A stretch of 64,000 nt of DNA, taken from positions 1,860,501 through 1,924,500 of the forward strand of contig WAID01000015.1 in assembly GCA_016584495.1 (NCBI GenBank), written 5' to 3'. Origin of the DNA: Celoporthe dispersa (lineage: Eukaryota > Ascomycota > Sordariomycetes > Diaporthales > Cryphonectriaceae). The position numbers and the translations under genes are program-made. Shown piece by piece: positions 1-11,854 of this stretch. Every line of letters begins with the position of its first letter. Positions within the stretch are counted from its first letter, which is position 1. Below the pieces are notes generated by a model that was not told the DNA's origin, ran no database searches, and worked only from the letters and a program-made list of their open reading frames with translations.

Positions 1-1
1 G

Positions 2-571
2 GTGGTCCTGGCCGCCTCTGACGATGGGGAGGCAGAGCAGGGCGAGGGCGGGTTCACGCTCCCCCGGCGGCCCATCGAGCACTACGTGGCAGCGGATCCG
101 ACCGCCGAGCAGCTAGAGAGATACCGCTGCTCGGCCATGACGGCGGACGATATCCTGCTGGGCGCCAGGAGACGGGCCTGGGGCCTGGAGCGGCCGTGGA
201 GGGTCATCCAGATCGTGCGCACAGGCAGGGCAGCGAGACGGCCGGACGTGAAGGTCACACCTGCCCAGCCTGTACATGGTGGTGACAAGGAGAAAGAAGA
301 ACAAGGCCGGACAGAGAAGAGGAGACGGCCTGGCAAGAAGAGGAGGATATCCATGAGGATCAGGACCAGGGCCGAGGAGGAGAGGCGCGAGGCGGAGGCG
401 AGACACAAGATATCAAAAGAGGAGCACCTGGTGGAGAAGAAGAAGAGGCTCAACAGGGAGAAGAAGCTGAAGCGCAGGGCCAAGGAGAGGGAGAAGAAGC
501 TGGCTGCAAAGGGCCCAGAGGGAAGTCCAGCAGCAGCTGCAGGTTCTGGCTCAGAGTCTGGCTCAGAATAA
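2..571 (+). CDS. C-terminal part of a basic fungal protein (5' end outside window)
   Basis: Open frame from the left edge to a TAA at 569-571, about 189 residues visible. It is cut by the window edge, since no ATG lies near the start of the frame. The first 80 residues have a folded look, with RRPIEHYVAADPTAEQLERY and a segment ending in RAWGLERPWRVIQI. The last 100 residues are a run of Lys/Arg/Glu that would form a charged helix, ending in a Ser/Gly/Glu-rich tail. The arrangement recalls the fungal DUF2011 family, whose function is not known; that assignment is from memory of the motif and is weak. The basic tail would fit a nuclear or nucleolar protein, which is inference. Confidence 0.5.
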   Translation: MVLAASDDGEAEQGEGGFTLPRRPIEHYVAADPTAEQLERYRCSAMTADDILLGARRRAWGLERPWRVIQIVRTGRAARRPDVKVTPAQPVHGGDKEKEEQGRTEKRRRPGKKRRISMRIRTRAEEERREAEARHKISKEEHLVEKKKRLNREKKLKRRAKEREKKLAAKGPEGSPAAAAGSGSESGSE

Positions 572-1007
572 CGAAGGCAATAATATGATTTGAGGCAATG
601 CGTTGCTACACCAACCCCCATATATTCTTCACTTTCTCGAACACCATCATTTTCCTCTTCGTCTCACCCGGCTTCCCTTTTTTTTTTTTTTTTCCGGAGA
701 AGGGGGGGGGCACGACTGGGTTACCCTGCCGCCACATGCCTCAGCCACACAATGCGCCACAACGATGTCACTCTTCCAAGCAACAACCTTTGGGTCGCTC
801 CTGTGACGTTTCGAATCCATCAGAAAAGTCAAGCACGGTGCAGCCGTTGTTCAATCTCCCTCCCTCTCTTTCTCTCTCTCTCTCTTACTCACCTCACGCC
901 GGCAGCCCATCTTCCTCGCCAGCCCAAGAGCGAGGAGCAATGCATTCACCCTCCGCAACCGACCACTCGTAACACCTTCTCTTCTCTACAGACAAGACCA
1001 AGCCGCG
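572..1007 (+). promoter_or_regulatory. Intergenic leader and promoter of the dolichyl-diphosphatase gene
   Basis: 436 bp between the stop of the basic protein and the next ATG. It holds a T15 tract near 679-693 and CT-rich runs at about 860-890. Pyrimidine-rich tracts just upstream of start codons are common in filamentous fungal promoters. No clear TATA box is seen. Confidence 0.4.
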
Positions 1008-1993
1008 ATGGCCGACGACGTTCCTCTGGCGTCTCTCTCGCTCACCCACGTCTACTATGTAAGTGCGGCAGGCGGCCTCTCCTCCCTACGCCCTGTCTCT
1101 GTTTCTCTCTGTCTCTCTCTCTCTCTCTCTTACTCTTAAACCACATGTCGCTCTAACCCACCGGTGTACTCCCCGCGCAGGACCCCTCCGACCACATCTC
1201 GTACCTCTGCGCCTGGCTCGCCCTCGTCCCCCAGGCTCTGTGCGTCGTCTACGTGACCCTGATCTGGTCCACCCGCGAGGCCGAGGTCGGCCTCATGTTC
1301 GCCGGCCAGCTCGCCTGCGAGGCCGTCAACTTTGCCCTGAAGCGCATCATCAAGGAGGAGCGGCCCCAGCGCATCCACCGCACGGGCAAGGGCTACGGCA
1401 TGCCCAGCAGCCACGCCCAGTTTGTCGCCTTCTGGGCGGTGGCCATGGTCTTGTTCCTCCTGGTGCGGCATACCCCCAGCTGGACGGACCACGGATATAG
1501 GCCTCGCGGCGGCGGCGGGACACGAGCACGAGAAGAGCAGGATGGCGGTGATGAGGGCCAGCAGGCCGCCGCCGGGACGAGGAGGAGCCGTAACAATCAT
1601 GATACTACAAGTGCCTGGGGTGCAGACTGGGTTATGGTCGAGACATATGCCCACCGGCCCTGGTCCTATGTAGAGCGCGCCGTCGCTAGCGTCTTTGTGC
1701 TGGCCGTCGCAGCCGCCGTGTCGTGGAGCAGGGTCTACTTGGGCTACCACACGGTCAGACAGGTCCTCGCCGGGACCCTGGCGGGCACCCTGTCGGCGGT
1801 GGCCTGGTATGGCGCCACGCATGTCGTCAGGGAGGTCGGGCTGCTGAGCTGGGCGCTGGAGTCACCTGTTGCGAGGGGCCTGCGCATCAGGGACCTGGTG
1901 GTGAGCGAGGACCTGTCCCAGGCGGGCTGGGAGAAATGGGAGGACAGGAAGCTTGTTGCGGCCCGGTCATCATCGCTGAGGAAGAAGAAGTGA
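1008..1993 (+). CDS. CAX4: Dolichyl-diphosphatase, PAP2 superfamily (Cax4/DOLPP1 type)
   Basis: Removes a phosphate from dolichyl diphosphate on the lumenal face of the ER, recycling the lipid carrier of N-glycosylation. Two exons: 1008-1058 and 1181-1993, with an intron at 1059-1180 (gtaagt...gcgcag), giving 287 residues. The three PAP2 motifs are present: K71-x6-R78-P79, PSSH at 92-95, and S200-R201-x5-H207. Hydrophobic helices flank them. Exon 1 opens with MADDVPLASLSLTHVYY, the typical start of fungal Cax4 proteins. A glycine/arginine-rich stretch of about 50 residues (roughly 115-165) sits between motifs 2 and 3, where relatives have a short loop. Neighbouring genes give no functional link. 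Confidence 0.9.
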
Positions 1994-2969
1994 GACGAGA
2001 TCACTTTGAGTCTTTGATCAGGCCACCCGGATCTGTTGAGCTGGGTCTCACCCAAGCTTGAGCCAGCCAGGGGTTTACACGCGGTGGTTATTACTGCATG
2101 CACACAACAAGAGAGAATCAGCCATCCTTTTCAATGATTGCGGTATTCCGATATGATGATTCTCATTGGTTCACTTCCAGGTCGCATCTCTCAAGGCTGG
2201 TCCTGGTCCGCTGGGGACGGACCAGCTTTCAGATGCCACCATAGGCTACCTATATGCTTCCAACCCTGCCTGCTGCTCACCAGCCCGTTTCTCCAACGAG
2301 AAGCCGGGGCGGCGGTATCTTTGTGCTCGCGAACGAATGGCTGTTTGTTGACACCATGATATGCAATAAAGGTTACTTGCTCTCCGGGATATATGCTCGC
2401 ACCACAATATTCGTGTCCCTTCTTCTCTGGACTGTCTCTCCTAGCCTCGCTCTCTCTCTCATATGATAAAGGGGGTTGGGGAAGAAATACAAATAAAAGA
2501 ACCCAAAAAAAGAAAAAAAAAAAGCGTGAGGGCGTCCTGGTGATAGTGGTACAGTGCCGCTTGTAGTAGAAGATTAACCAAATAACGCCGAAGCCAATTG
2601 ACCCGTGTGGTCCTTTTAATCATCCGGCCGGGGTCAGGTTGATCCTGTGAGAGACAACCTTCCTTGTTTTGTGTTTTTCTAGTGGCGCCCCACCCCATCA
2701 TCATCATCATCCGTTCTCTTTTTTCTCTTTTCGGGTTCCAGCGCGGCTGCGTTGTCACCCCCCTCCCCATTCATGTTGTGGTTGGTTCTCCTCCCCCTCT
2801 TTGTTCTCTTCATCGCATGTTCGAGCAATTCTTACATGGACTCAGTCCAAGGCCTCCAGGGAACGAGAATGTGCGGGAGGTATCCGCCTTGTTCGTGAAT
2901 TCCTGACGGGGAATGGTTGACATAAGACAAGAGCCTGTCTGTCCTTTCTCATAAAATATTAGGCAAGAC
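1994..2969. other. Spacer between convergent genes
   Basis: About 980 bp holding the 3' UTRs of two convergent genes. A-rich and CT-rich tracts are seen near 2440-2525. No supported gene. Confidence 0.5.
2365..2370 (+). terminator. Candidate polyadenylation signal AATAAA
   Basis: A canonical AATAAA hexamer lies 372 bp after the stop of the dolichyl-diphosphatase gene. The distance is long, so it may or may not be the signal used. Confidence 0.25.
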
Positions 2970-5244
2970 TTAGATCCAGTCGACCTCCTGGCTGGGCAGG
3001 GTCGCTGGTGCCGCTGTGCCGCTTGGTCGTGGGGGTGCGTGGATGTGAGCAGTCTCGCTTCCAGCGCCGCGCCCGATCGGCGTATTGAAGCCCACACCCT
3101 TTGGGCTGGGTATCTTCTTGAGCCGGTGCCCCAGCCGGACTCCCCCTGCGGGAAATCCTCCTGGGGTCTATAGACGGCAGGGCTGAGAGTCGCCAGTTCC
3201 ACACGCTGCTCATCGTTCGTGTCGCCGTCCGCCTCTGCTCCCGCCGACTTGGCGTCGCCCTCCTCAGAGGTGTCGCCAGCAGCAGCAGCGTAGGGTGTGG
3301 GCGGCAGTGTCTTCATCCTCGCTGCCCAGAGGGACCGCCTCTTGGGTGGGTTCTGGAGGACGATGTCCACATCGCCAGAGCCCGAGGCCGACGCAGGCTG
3401 CGTCTCAACCTCGGCCAGCGGTGAAGATCGGACAATGTGCAGAGGGGGGACGTCAGGCACCGGGGGAACGTCGGATACGACAGCCACCTCGGTGTCGGTG
3501 CTCTTGCGGGGAACATAATCGTCCATGTTGGAGAGGCGGATGCCAATCTGGACCGTGGCGGTGGAGACGATGGACGAGTCTCTCTTGTGGCTTCTGCCCA
3601 TCCAAGGCTTGACGATTGGCGGCGGCTTCCACGTGTCCCTGACGGGTTTCGATGACACGGGCGAGTATGTGGTCGCGGGGAGTACTGCGGCCGCTGTGGA
3701 CGACGATGACTCTTGAGGAAAGAGCGAGTATGACTGCTTTCGGATCTGTGACGGGGATACCTCAGAAGGCGCTCTGGTCGGCTCGGGATACTGGGGGCCT
3801 GCCGAAATGGAAAGCCTCGGCGACATTGAATTGCGCGCGGTGGATCCGTAGCCTTGAGGGAGGCCAAGCTTCTTCCGTCCTCAAGGGCAGCGGCATGAAG
3901 AAGCGTCGTGGCACTATCAGCTCTCCCTCGGGCCTGGTTGTCACGCCCGCTGACCGGCTGCAGCGAGTGGTTTGAGCCCCTGTGGCTGTCACGCGGGTCC
4001 TGTCGATCGTACACAGACTTCTGGTCGCACTCGCCCCATTTCTGACCGCCCGTGGGCTTGGTCTGCGACCGGAGGAACAGGTGCAGGCCCGTGACCATTA
4101 GGCCATTGACGTTGGCGACCACGGACGCGGCCATGGACAGGTTGAGAGTGTCGAGAATAACCTTCTTCTGATCCAGAAAGGTGAGACTGAAGAAGAACGG
4201 GATGATGAAAGCCTGGTGTGTCAGGTTAGTGTCGGGTCTCTCTCGAGTCACGGGTCGTCTCTGGGCTGCTCACATTGGAGAGGAATCCAAGACACAGGTA
4301 GTAGATCATCCTCGACGCGGCCACCCTCTCCAGGGGATCCACCATGTGGCCCTTGTGCAGCTGCAGGAAGATGGTCACGATGACGATCAACTGGAGCACC
4401 GTGATGCTCAGGAAGACCCCAAAGCACCCGGAGGCATACTTGCGGACGAACCAGAAGAGCGATGCGAAGCAAAAGTCCTCGGTCTGGTCGGCAGCGGGCA
4501 CGATGAGCGCCACCAGGAACAGGACGCCCACGGTGCCCAGACACTTGGCCACGTTCCATCTCCCGCGCGGTGCGAACTGCGATCGGACGCCCCGCACAGC
4601 TGTCTCGACCCCGAAAACTAGTTGTGTAAAAGGAATAAGGAAAAGAGCTGGAGGTGGATGTCAGCTGCCTTCTGCTCCTTGTCCCCTCTGCAGGTGTCCG
4701 CGCGCTCGGGGAGGAGAGAACTCACCGGGCAACACGAAGATTGCCGTAATAGTGCAACCTCTGCTCAGCAGGGCCTGTAAACCAACCGACTGTGCGGCAG
4801 CAAAAATAGTACTCTGGATTGTGATGCCCAGCGACAGGACGAGGGGAAAGACCTCAACAGTGTGGATGAAGAAGAGTCCAGAGGGCCTATAGGGGTGAGT
4901 GGGCTATGTCAGCGACCAAGAGAACGGACGGCTGGCTTGTCTGACCCGCCACGACGGCAAGAGACTCACGGTCCGGACATCCTGCCCTGCATCCTCTTCT
5001 TGTAGGCCCGGCAGCCGATGATTATGCCCATCGCCGTAGCAAACGCAGCCAGCGCATTGAAAGAGGCCAAGATGACGGTCGACGTCCGCACGGACTTGGA
5101 GGCGGCAAACTGGAGGGCGTTCGAGATCTCGGCGACGGCGGTAGCATTCGAGGTGGTAGAGAGCTGCGAGTAGGTCGCTCCCGTATCCGACATCTCCTCC
5201 GCCTGGGCGATCGTCCATCCCTCGGTCGAGTCCATAGCTGCCAT
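2970..5244 (-). CDS. Seven-transmembrane protein with long phosphosite-rich C-terminal tail
   Basis: Minus-strand gene starting at 5244 (MAAMDSTEGW). Clear introns: 4887-4969, 4648-4725 and 4213-4273. A fourth at 3880-3944 is plausible. Seven hydrophobic helices run from about residue 50 to 310 (for example GLFFIHTVEVFPLVLSLGI and VAKCLGTVGVLFLVALIVP). A Ser/Pro-rich cytosolic tail follows, containing RKQSYSLFP and RDSSIVSTATVQIGIRLS. I recognise this topology and these tail motifs from a conserved but unnamed Pezizomycotina family. The last frame (PSPKGVGFNTPIGRG to SQEVDWI, stop at 2970) is reached either by a 59 bp intron at 3146-3204 with a weak donor, or by one missing base near 3123. 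The second reading keeps more natural sequence. Length is 642 residues with both extra introns and about 660 if the last break is an indel. A receptor or sensor role is only a guess. Confidence 0.75.
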
Positions 5245-6629
5245 CGTCGAGCTCTCTCGGAGGCCCGCTCTCTCTGCGGAAGTTATCTACCTCGAGGAGG
5301 TGGGTGGTGGGCGAAAAACCGCGCGAGTCTCCCCGGATCTCTCGCTAGTGTGTCGACATTGGAAGTGAAGGCGGTAGACGTAGACGATACGTGTCCAATG
5401 AAACAAGAAGAAGAACAAGAAGAAAAAGGGAAGAAGAAGAAAAAAGAAGGAAAGGGCTAACGATCGAAACCGCCCTCAAGGCATGTCGAAGGAGGGAGAA
5501 AAGAGAACGTGGTGGTAAAAGGTCTTGGGGCGATGATAATGGATTGTCGCCCAGGGGTTCTCTCTACCAGACTTGCAAGGAACCTTACTATGGATGGGTC
5601 GAAACAGACCCTGACCTATTCTGGCAAAAATGGACTCCGAAGGCAAGGCGTGTGTGTGTGGGTGGGGAGGGGTGAAGAGGGGGAGGGACAGAAGATGCGA
5701 GCAGAAACGACATGCGCGGGGTGGATTCTCGACGGGACGGGCTGGGATCTGGGCTGGGCTGGGCTGGGCCCTTGGACATGCCATACAGGCATCGCATGGT
5801 CGGTCCATAAAAAGACTGGCCGCTCACAAGGGACGACGTGGACGTTTAGGAGAGATTTCTGGTACTTAGTAGGCCCGAGGGGTTCTCTCTGCAGCCATGA
5901 CGAGGCTTGACGGGGTTCCCCCCGGCGCGGGCAGGTGCGGAGCCGGGCCAGGGTTCTCGACAAGAGTCGTGCGTGCCGCCGCCACCTGCAGCCTACCCCT
6001 ACTCCTACCCATCTCGAAAGCCACAGACCAGGCCCGTGATAGCCGATCAGGACGTAATGTCTCTCACCAGAGGCTCGAGTCGAGCACCCGGAAGTCCTCT
6101 CACCCCTCCTGGACTCGTGCTGCCCGCCCTCGTAGCCCGCGATCCTGCCGCTCTGGCCTGGGGGCTCCAGGCTGTAGGAACAACCCCCCCCCGGACCAGG
6201 GGGCCTGCCAGGGACGAGATAGGCTATGGGCGGCAGGAAGTACTGATTGGGTGGCCTAGCCTACGGGTCAGGGAGCTCCCCCACCCACAAAGCCGTACCT
6301 TAGTACCTACCGAGCCCTCCCCGGGCCAGCTCGATAGGGTTTCGACAGCCGGCTCAAGACCTCGACAGGATGCAGTCCTCAAAGATAATAATGGCTACAT
6401 GCAGGATGGGATGAAGCCCAATACGCACAGCGACAGGTCCACGCAGGCGACCGGCCTCGAAGACGTCGAGGAGGGGTTGCCTCGACAGAGAGAGAGACGA
6501 ATCGCAACTCGTCACTAGCGAGAGAGAGAGGAGGGGGGAGGAAAGGGAAGGAGAAAAAAAAAAGGCTATGCACCTCTAGGTTCCGTTCAAGACGCCAACA
6601 CACAAAGGAGGGTTATCAGGCAAGGGCGG

Positions 6630-6630
6630 C

Positions 6631-6661
<31 letters not shown>
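6630..6661. repeat. (AG)n microsatellite
   Basis: Twelve or so uninterrupted AG units followed by an imperfect continuation. Confidence 0.9.
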
Positions 6662-9600
6662 AAAGAGGCGTGCAGGCATACCAGTGTGTGTATGTGTGTG
6701 ATTGGCGTGTGGCGTAGTGACAGCATTGAGGGTGGTGGGAGGTGAGGCAGTCATGACACACGCCTGGGTTTCGCAGTTGAGCAAGTCATGTAGCAGGGTG
6801 GCATGGCCCCCCTGCACCGGTGCCAGGTGTCGACGTTGAATTTGAGTGATGAGGCTCACAGCTCTAGTCCCGCCCTGGCTAGTCTGCCCCGCCTGCCCTG
6901 AGGACGGATCGAACGCTGCCGGTCGTCGTCGCAACGTCAAGTGTCGGAGCCCCGCCTAGGGAAGAAACCCACCTCCACAACGACGCCGCGACGTCAACCC
7001 TCCCAGCCTGCCAAAGCCCCATGTCAGCCTCTGGCTCGGGACCCCGCGTCGTCTCCCTACATGCTGTGTGCTAACTAGGTACCGCTCTCCCTCCTGTCCT
7101 CCGCCAGGGCCTGCAGACGACGTGTGCCCTAGCAGCGCAAGCCCGGCATCGTGGTCTCCCTCGCGTGTCGAAATTCTCCGACCAGATGTTTAGACAGGTG
7201 CACATGAACGAGAGGGTCTGGAGCCCCCCCCGCCCCCCCCGAGTGGACGGCCTGCACCAAGAGCCACGACACCTTGGCTGCTTGGCTCTCGAGCCGAGTC
7301 ACAACATGGCACGATTTGGGCTCCCAGGGCAGATATGGAGTCCCTGGTGGGCAGAAGTAGGTCATGCCTTGCCACCGCCCAGGTCATGTCGGCTGGGTGT
7401 GGGTGGGTTCAAGGTGGCGGGCAGCGCAGGATTGCCTCCAGCCTACCGGCTGCACGATGATGTATACCTTGTAGGTAAGGAGGCCAACCCATCCTTCCAC
7501 GCAGCAACCGCATCACTGCAGCTACGCGAATGCCATGTCATGGTCTGGACAGCCCTCGAGGGCACGGCGGATAGGGCCCAGCCCCGAAGGTTTGCCCAGG
7601 CTCACTGCCTCCTCCTCCGCAACACGCCTCCTTCCGAGAGGCTCACCTCACAGCCACGAGTCACCGTCTGCATCTCGACTCGGGACGGCAGGCTGTGCGC
7701 AAATCATCCAGCAGTGCCCATCCATGCCAGCGACGAGGGCCCGCTGGTGAGGTTAGCCCTCTGCAAGAGCATATCGCGAGCAAGAAGATTCTATACACGG
7801 CCCTTAATCCATCCAGAGGCATGTGAAATGCTGCCATGCCGCCGTCAGAGCTGCAGGGACCCTCCCATGTCCAGCTTTGACGTCGAGGCACCCCTTGTTT
7901 TGAACAGGGGGCATGGGTCCCATCATAGGTCGGTGATACTCCGCGCAGGTCGGGTCAAGCTTACCAAACTACACTGGTCCTGAGAGCACCGCCAGGTAGA
8001 ACCATCCTACCAGAAAGAGCCGCTTGCTGTCGTCAGTCACAGCTTGACATCGAGATTCTCGTCGATCTCTCGGGCTTGCTCACGAGCTCCTAGATCTTGA
8101 GCCCATGTGTTCAGAAGAGGAAAAAACAGTCGCGACCAGTCCCAGCTGGCAAGGCCTAGACGTGTCTGGCGGCCGCGAAAATCCGGCCTGTCCGTAGGCC
8201 CTACGGACATTTACCACGGCCCGCCCCTGCAGACCTCAGACACGTTTATCTTCCCCTGCTCTGTTGCCAGGCAGGAGGTGGAGTGAATATGGACATGGGC
8301 CCATCGTCACTCTGATTTCATCGCCTCTGCCGCTCCCTCGACCTAGCCAGGACCAGAAGTCCTCCCCGCCATGCCCTACCCTTTTACTGGGCTGCCTCAT
8401 GATGCATGCGGGAAGTCGGGGCAAGCCCGCTATGGCTAGACATCCGAGCAGAGAGCCCTTGATGTTTCCGCCGTGGAAGCATCTTCATCCGAGCTCGCAA
8501 ACCCACCTCGTAACTGAGCCCGCGACCTACTCGGCATGGCAACGCCAGAGCGGTGCATGACTCTTCGCCACCGTTTCCTGATGCTGACGAAATAGCACGT
8601 AACCCACGAGGCGGCGAACTTGTCATGCGAGCCCCCCCCCCTTTTAGACAACCAACCTGGGAGGGTTTTTGCCAGTAGTCGTCTGGGTCCTTGAGAAGCG
8701 ACTTACCGGAAGGTTGACCCGGGGCCTTCCCAGACCTTGCCTCCCCGAGGAGCTCCCACTGCCCTGCCGAGCTTAAGAGCTCTCCGGAAGCTCGAGCTCA
8801 ACCCAGGCCCGTGGGGTGGGCTCGGGCCAGGAGCCACTTTTTTCATCTATCTCAGACAGCACCCGCTTGTCAAGCGTTCTCATCAAATCTCCGGCAGATA
8901 GCCAGCTTCGACCCCAGATGGCCATCCTCGTGGGGGGGCGGCCAGATTGCAGCGAGACCATGACGGAAGGTTTGCGGTATGGCCTCGACATCTCATATGC
9001 GCTCACCCTCTCAACTGTCCTCGTCTGAACTCGGGGCAGATCCTCAGCGGTAGCCCTTTAAGATCGGCTTTTTTAGACAGGGCCCCGGGGATTAAGCAGG
9101 GTGTCCTCACACCCTCCTCACTTCGAGGATTTCTCCTACAGGGCCCACTGGCACACCGGTGAGGATATTTAGAGCCTAGAGCTCAGACGCCGTTGAGAGT
9201 CGCCGCCGCCGGTTCTCGCCTTAAGCTTCTAGCCAGTGCCCGAAGCCTGGCCTGGAGCCGGGAAGTCTTATGCAGAGACTTGACCTTTCGCCAGAGAAGC
9301 CCTTGGCCTCACGAACCACACAAGGGTGGTTTTCACGTCCGGTTAAATCAAGGCAAGAAAATCCTCACCACGCCGCGGGGCAATTCCCGCCTCTCTCTCC
9401 CCGCCGTAATGCGCCACAACTGTGTGATCTGCGAACCTCTCTCTCCTTCCATCCCCGACAGGCCCGGATCCGCTACCATTGCTACGATGCCATATGGGAC
9501 ATGAGTCCTCCAAATCTCTAGGTCGATCTCGCGAGACATTTTTTTCATCCAGAATTTCATTGCTTTTTTTTCCCCTCATTTTCTTCTCTTTTGCAAAGAT

Positions 9601-10002
9601 TCATCTCACGTTGGATCTTGGAACGACAAGTAGCCAGTCCCGTCTTTGGGCCCCAGGGCTAGCAAGAGAGTAAACCACGTGAAGCGGTCGGTGTTTCGTT
9701 TCACATGCCCGACCAGCAGCCTATGAAATATGCAAATGCCTTCCCAGGTCGCGGCCGGCTCGCACGCATCTCAGACATGTATCCCGCCAAGGGAGGGAGG
9801 AAGCGTATTTTGGCTTTTTTTTTCTCTCTTCTTTCACTTAAGCTCATCATATCCCCATGCGTTTGTCGTGGTGCCGGCATCAGATAGATTGATCCAGGCG
9901 ACGGTGGAGAAAAGCCAAGTTCTTTGACGTCTCCGTGCCCCATGATGAGGTATACACCTACCAGGCTAGTTCCAGAACTAGAGAGAGAATGTGTGTGTGC
10001 GT

Positions 10003-10036
<34 letters not shown>

Positions 10037-10041
10037 GAGAA
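10003..10041. repeat. (GA)n microsatellite
   Basis: GA dinucleotides with a single interruption (gacaga), next to a short TG run at about 9991-9999. Confidence 0.9.
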
Positions 10042-10184
10042 AGGTAGAAGGGTACCCCCGGGTCAATCATAAGCCAGCCATCGCAGGGGTTTCCCTCGTG
10101 GCATGCGACACCCGGAACAACAACAGGAGGCCATGAAAATAATGCGACCGGAAGAGAAGCGGTGGCTTTTTTTCTTTTCTTCTG

Positions 10185-10214
10185 TATATATCTATATATA
10201 TATATATATATATC
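10185..10214. repeat. (TA)n microsatellite
   Basis: TA repeat with one tct interruption, inside the gene-poor spacer. Confidence 0.9.
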
Positions 10215-10576
10215 TAGGTTTAGTATGGTGTGCGAGGAGGGTATCAAAGACACATGCTGTATGGGATGGAGGCGTTCATGCAAGCCCAGCACATCATCTC
10301 TTCTGAAGATGTGCGTGGGCCGGTTGGGCAAAGCCCATGAGTCGTGCCCTCCACGACACACAAATGTTTCGACAATGCCGTGGAGGAGGGAAGGAGAGGG
10401 AGTTCGGAAGCGTATCAGCACCCGAGGCAGGCTAGCGTTGCGCGAGCCTCCGGGCCGCGGTGCAGCTTGCATGATACAGTACAGTAAGCAAGCAGCATTC
10501 TGGCCGAGCCGTGCCGGGCTGCCACATCCGCGACGCCTGCGCCTCGTTGTCGTCTTCGTCTGTGCAGTGAGGGTGC

Positions 10577-10600
10577 GAGAGAGAGAGAGAGAGAGAGAGG
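10577..10600. repeat. (GA)n microsatellite
   Basis: Twelve GA units. Confidence 0.85.
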
Positions 10601-11854
10601 AGGGGTGAGAAGGGGGATGGGAACTCGGCAGATGAGGAGAGAACGAGAACGAGAAGCAGCGAGCGGCAAAAAGTATGACTGAGATTCTATGTTCCTTACA
10701 CACATGGCTTGTCAGCCTCGCGGGCGTCGAGGCGGATGTGACACCTCCGCTTTCAAGCCATGCTGCAGACCCGAGGTGAAAGACCGAACCCATAGACTGA
10801 CCGACAGAGTATCTGTGAGGGAAGAGGAAAAGAAAATAAAATAAAAGAGAGCCCGGGCAGACAATCCTAGCTGCACGCTGCAGTGCCTTGCATGTCCCAC
10901 CTCCCATCCATCCGCGGGCGCGGCCTGCCCGCAGCAGCCCGACACAGGCGGCAGGACAAGAGAGAGCCATGCCGCAAGCCCGATCAGGGGCATCAAGTGG
11001 CTTGTAGATCCCCCTACTTCTCTGTCCGAAATATGCGAGGAGAAAGGGGGGAGGAGGATGAAATATTTAGGATGCGGGGTGCGGGATACGGAGGTCCTGG
11101 CCTGCCTCCCCCTTCCCCCTCCCCCCGTGCAACCCACATGAGACCGCCACAATCCTTTTTTTCTTATCGCAGGAGGACGATGCCACCGACTCGGAGAGGA
11201 TTTTCACATCCGCCTGCTTTCTTCCCCGTCTTCTTGTTCGATCCGCCGCGAGAGGACATAACCGACTTGCCGTCTGGTCGGAAGGGCTGATGATCGAGTG
11301 AGGGCGATGGGTACCGGGTGGCTGGCCCCTCAAGAGCCTGCATACTATCGCTCAGCCAGAAGACGTGCGGACTGGTGACGAGCGGCGTTGGGATAGCTCC
11401 CACCAGCCAACTTGGACCGGCGTCCCTGCAGCCTTGAATGCCCTTGACAAGAAAAATCACTTCGTGCGGGATTGGTCCTCAATTCCTTTTCAAATTTGCC
11501 TCTGGCGTGGTAAAATCGTTCCGTTGCAAGCGACATGCATTGTCGACATGGCAAAAGAAGAAGAGAGAATAAAACGCCCCGAGAAAAAGTATCTATTGCT
11601 GCGAGACCCCAGCATCAAGCCCTCCAAATGCGCGCTGTACAAGTTTGGTCAAGAGCGGTTGAATCAGAAATACCATCCCATCATACCCTTCATGAAACCC
11701 GAATCCAGAACATACCAGTCGTCCACGATGGATTTAACACCTCCCTCCTCTTTTCGTTCAGCGGGATCAGTCCTTGACCCCAGTCTCAGTGATAACTGTG
11801 CTGTTCTTTCAAGCAGCACAATCGATGGCTGCTCGCATAGGACACAAGACGATG

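Larger units (their letters stand above)
5245..11854. other. 6.6 kb gene-poor spacer
   Basis: No reading frame here has recognisable domains, fungal codon bias or paired splice sites. The longest frames (7165-7983 plus, 9978-10970 minus) are rich in Arg/Pro/His or run through microsatellites. The first few hundred bases must hold the promoter of the seven-helix gene, and the last part the 3' UTR of the EBP gene. Simple repeats are listed separately. A non-coding transcript cannot be excluded. Confidence 0.5.

Noticed and set aside
7165..7983. 272-codon open frame on the plus strand in the large spacer
   Set aside because: Arg/His/Pro-rich composition, no domain, no sensible start context or splice partners. 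A chance frame in GC-rich DNA.
9978..10970. 330-codon open frame on the minus strand
   Set aside because: It reads through GA and TA microsatellites, giving LSLSLS and IYIYIY runs. Not a gene.
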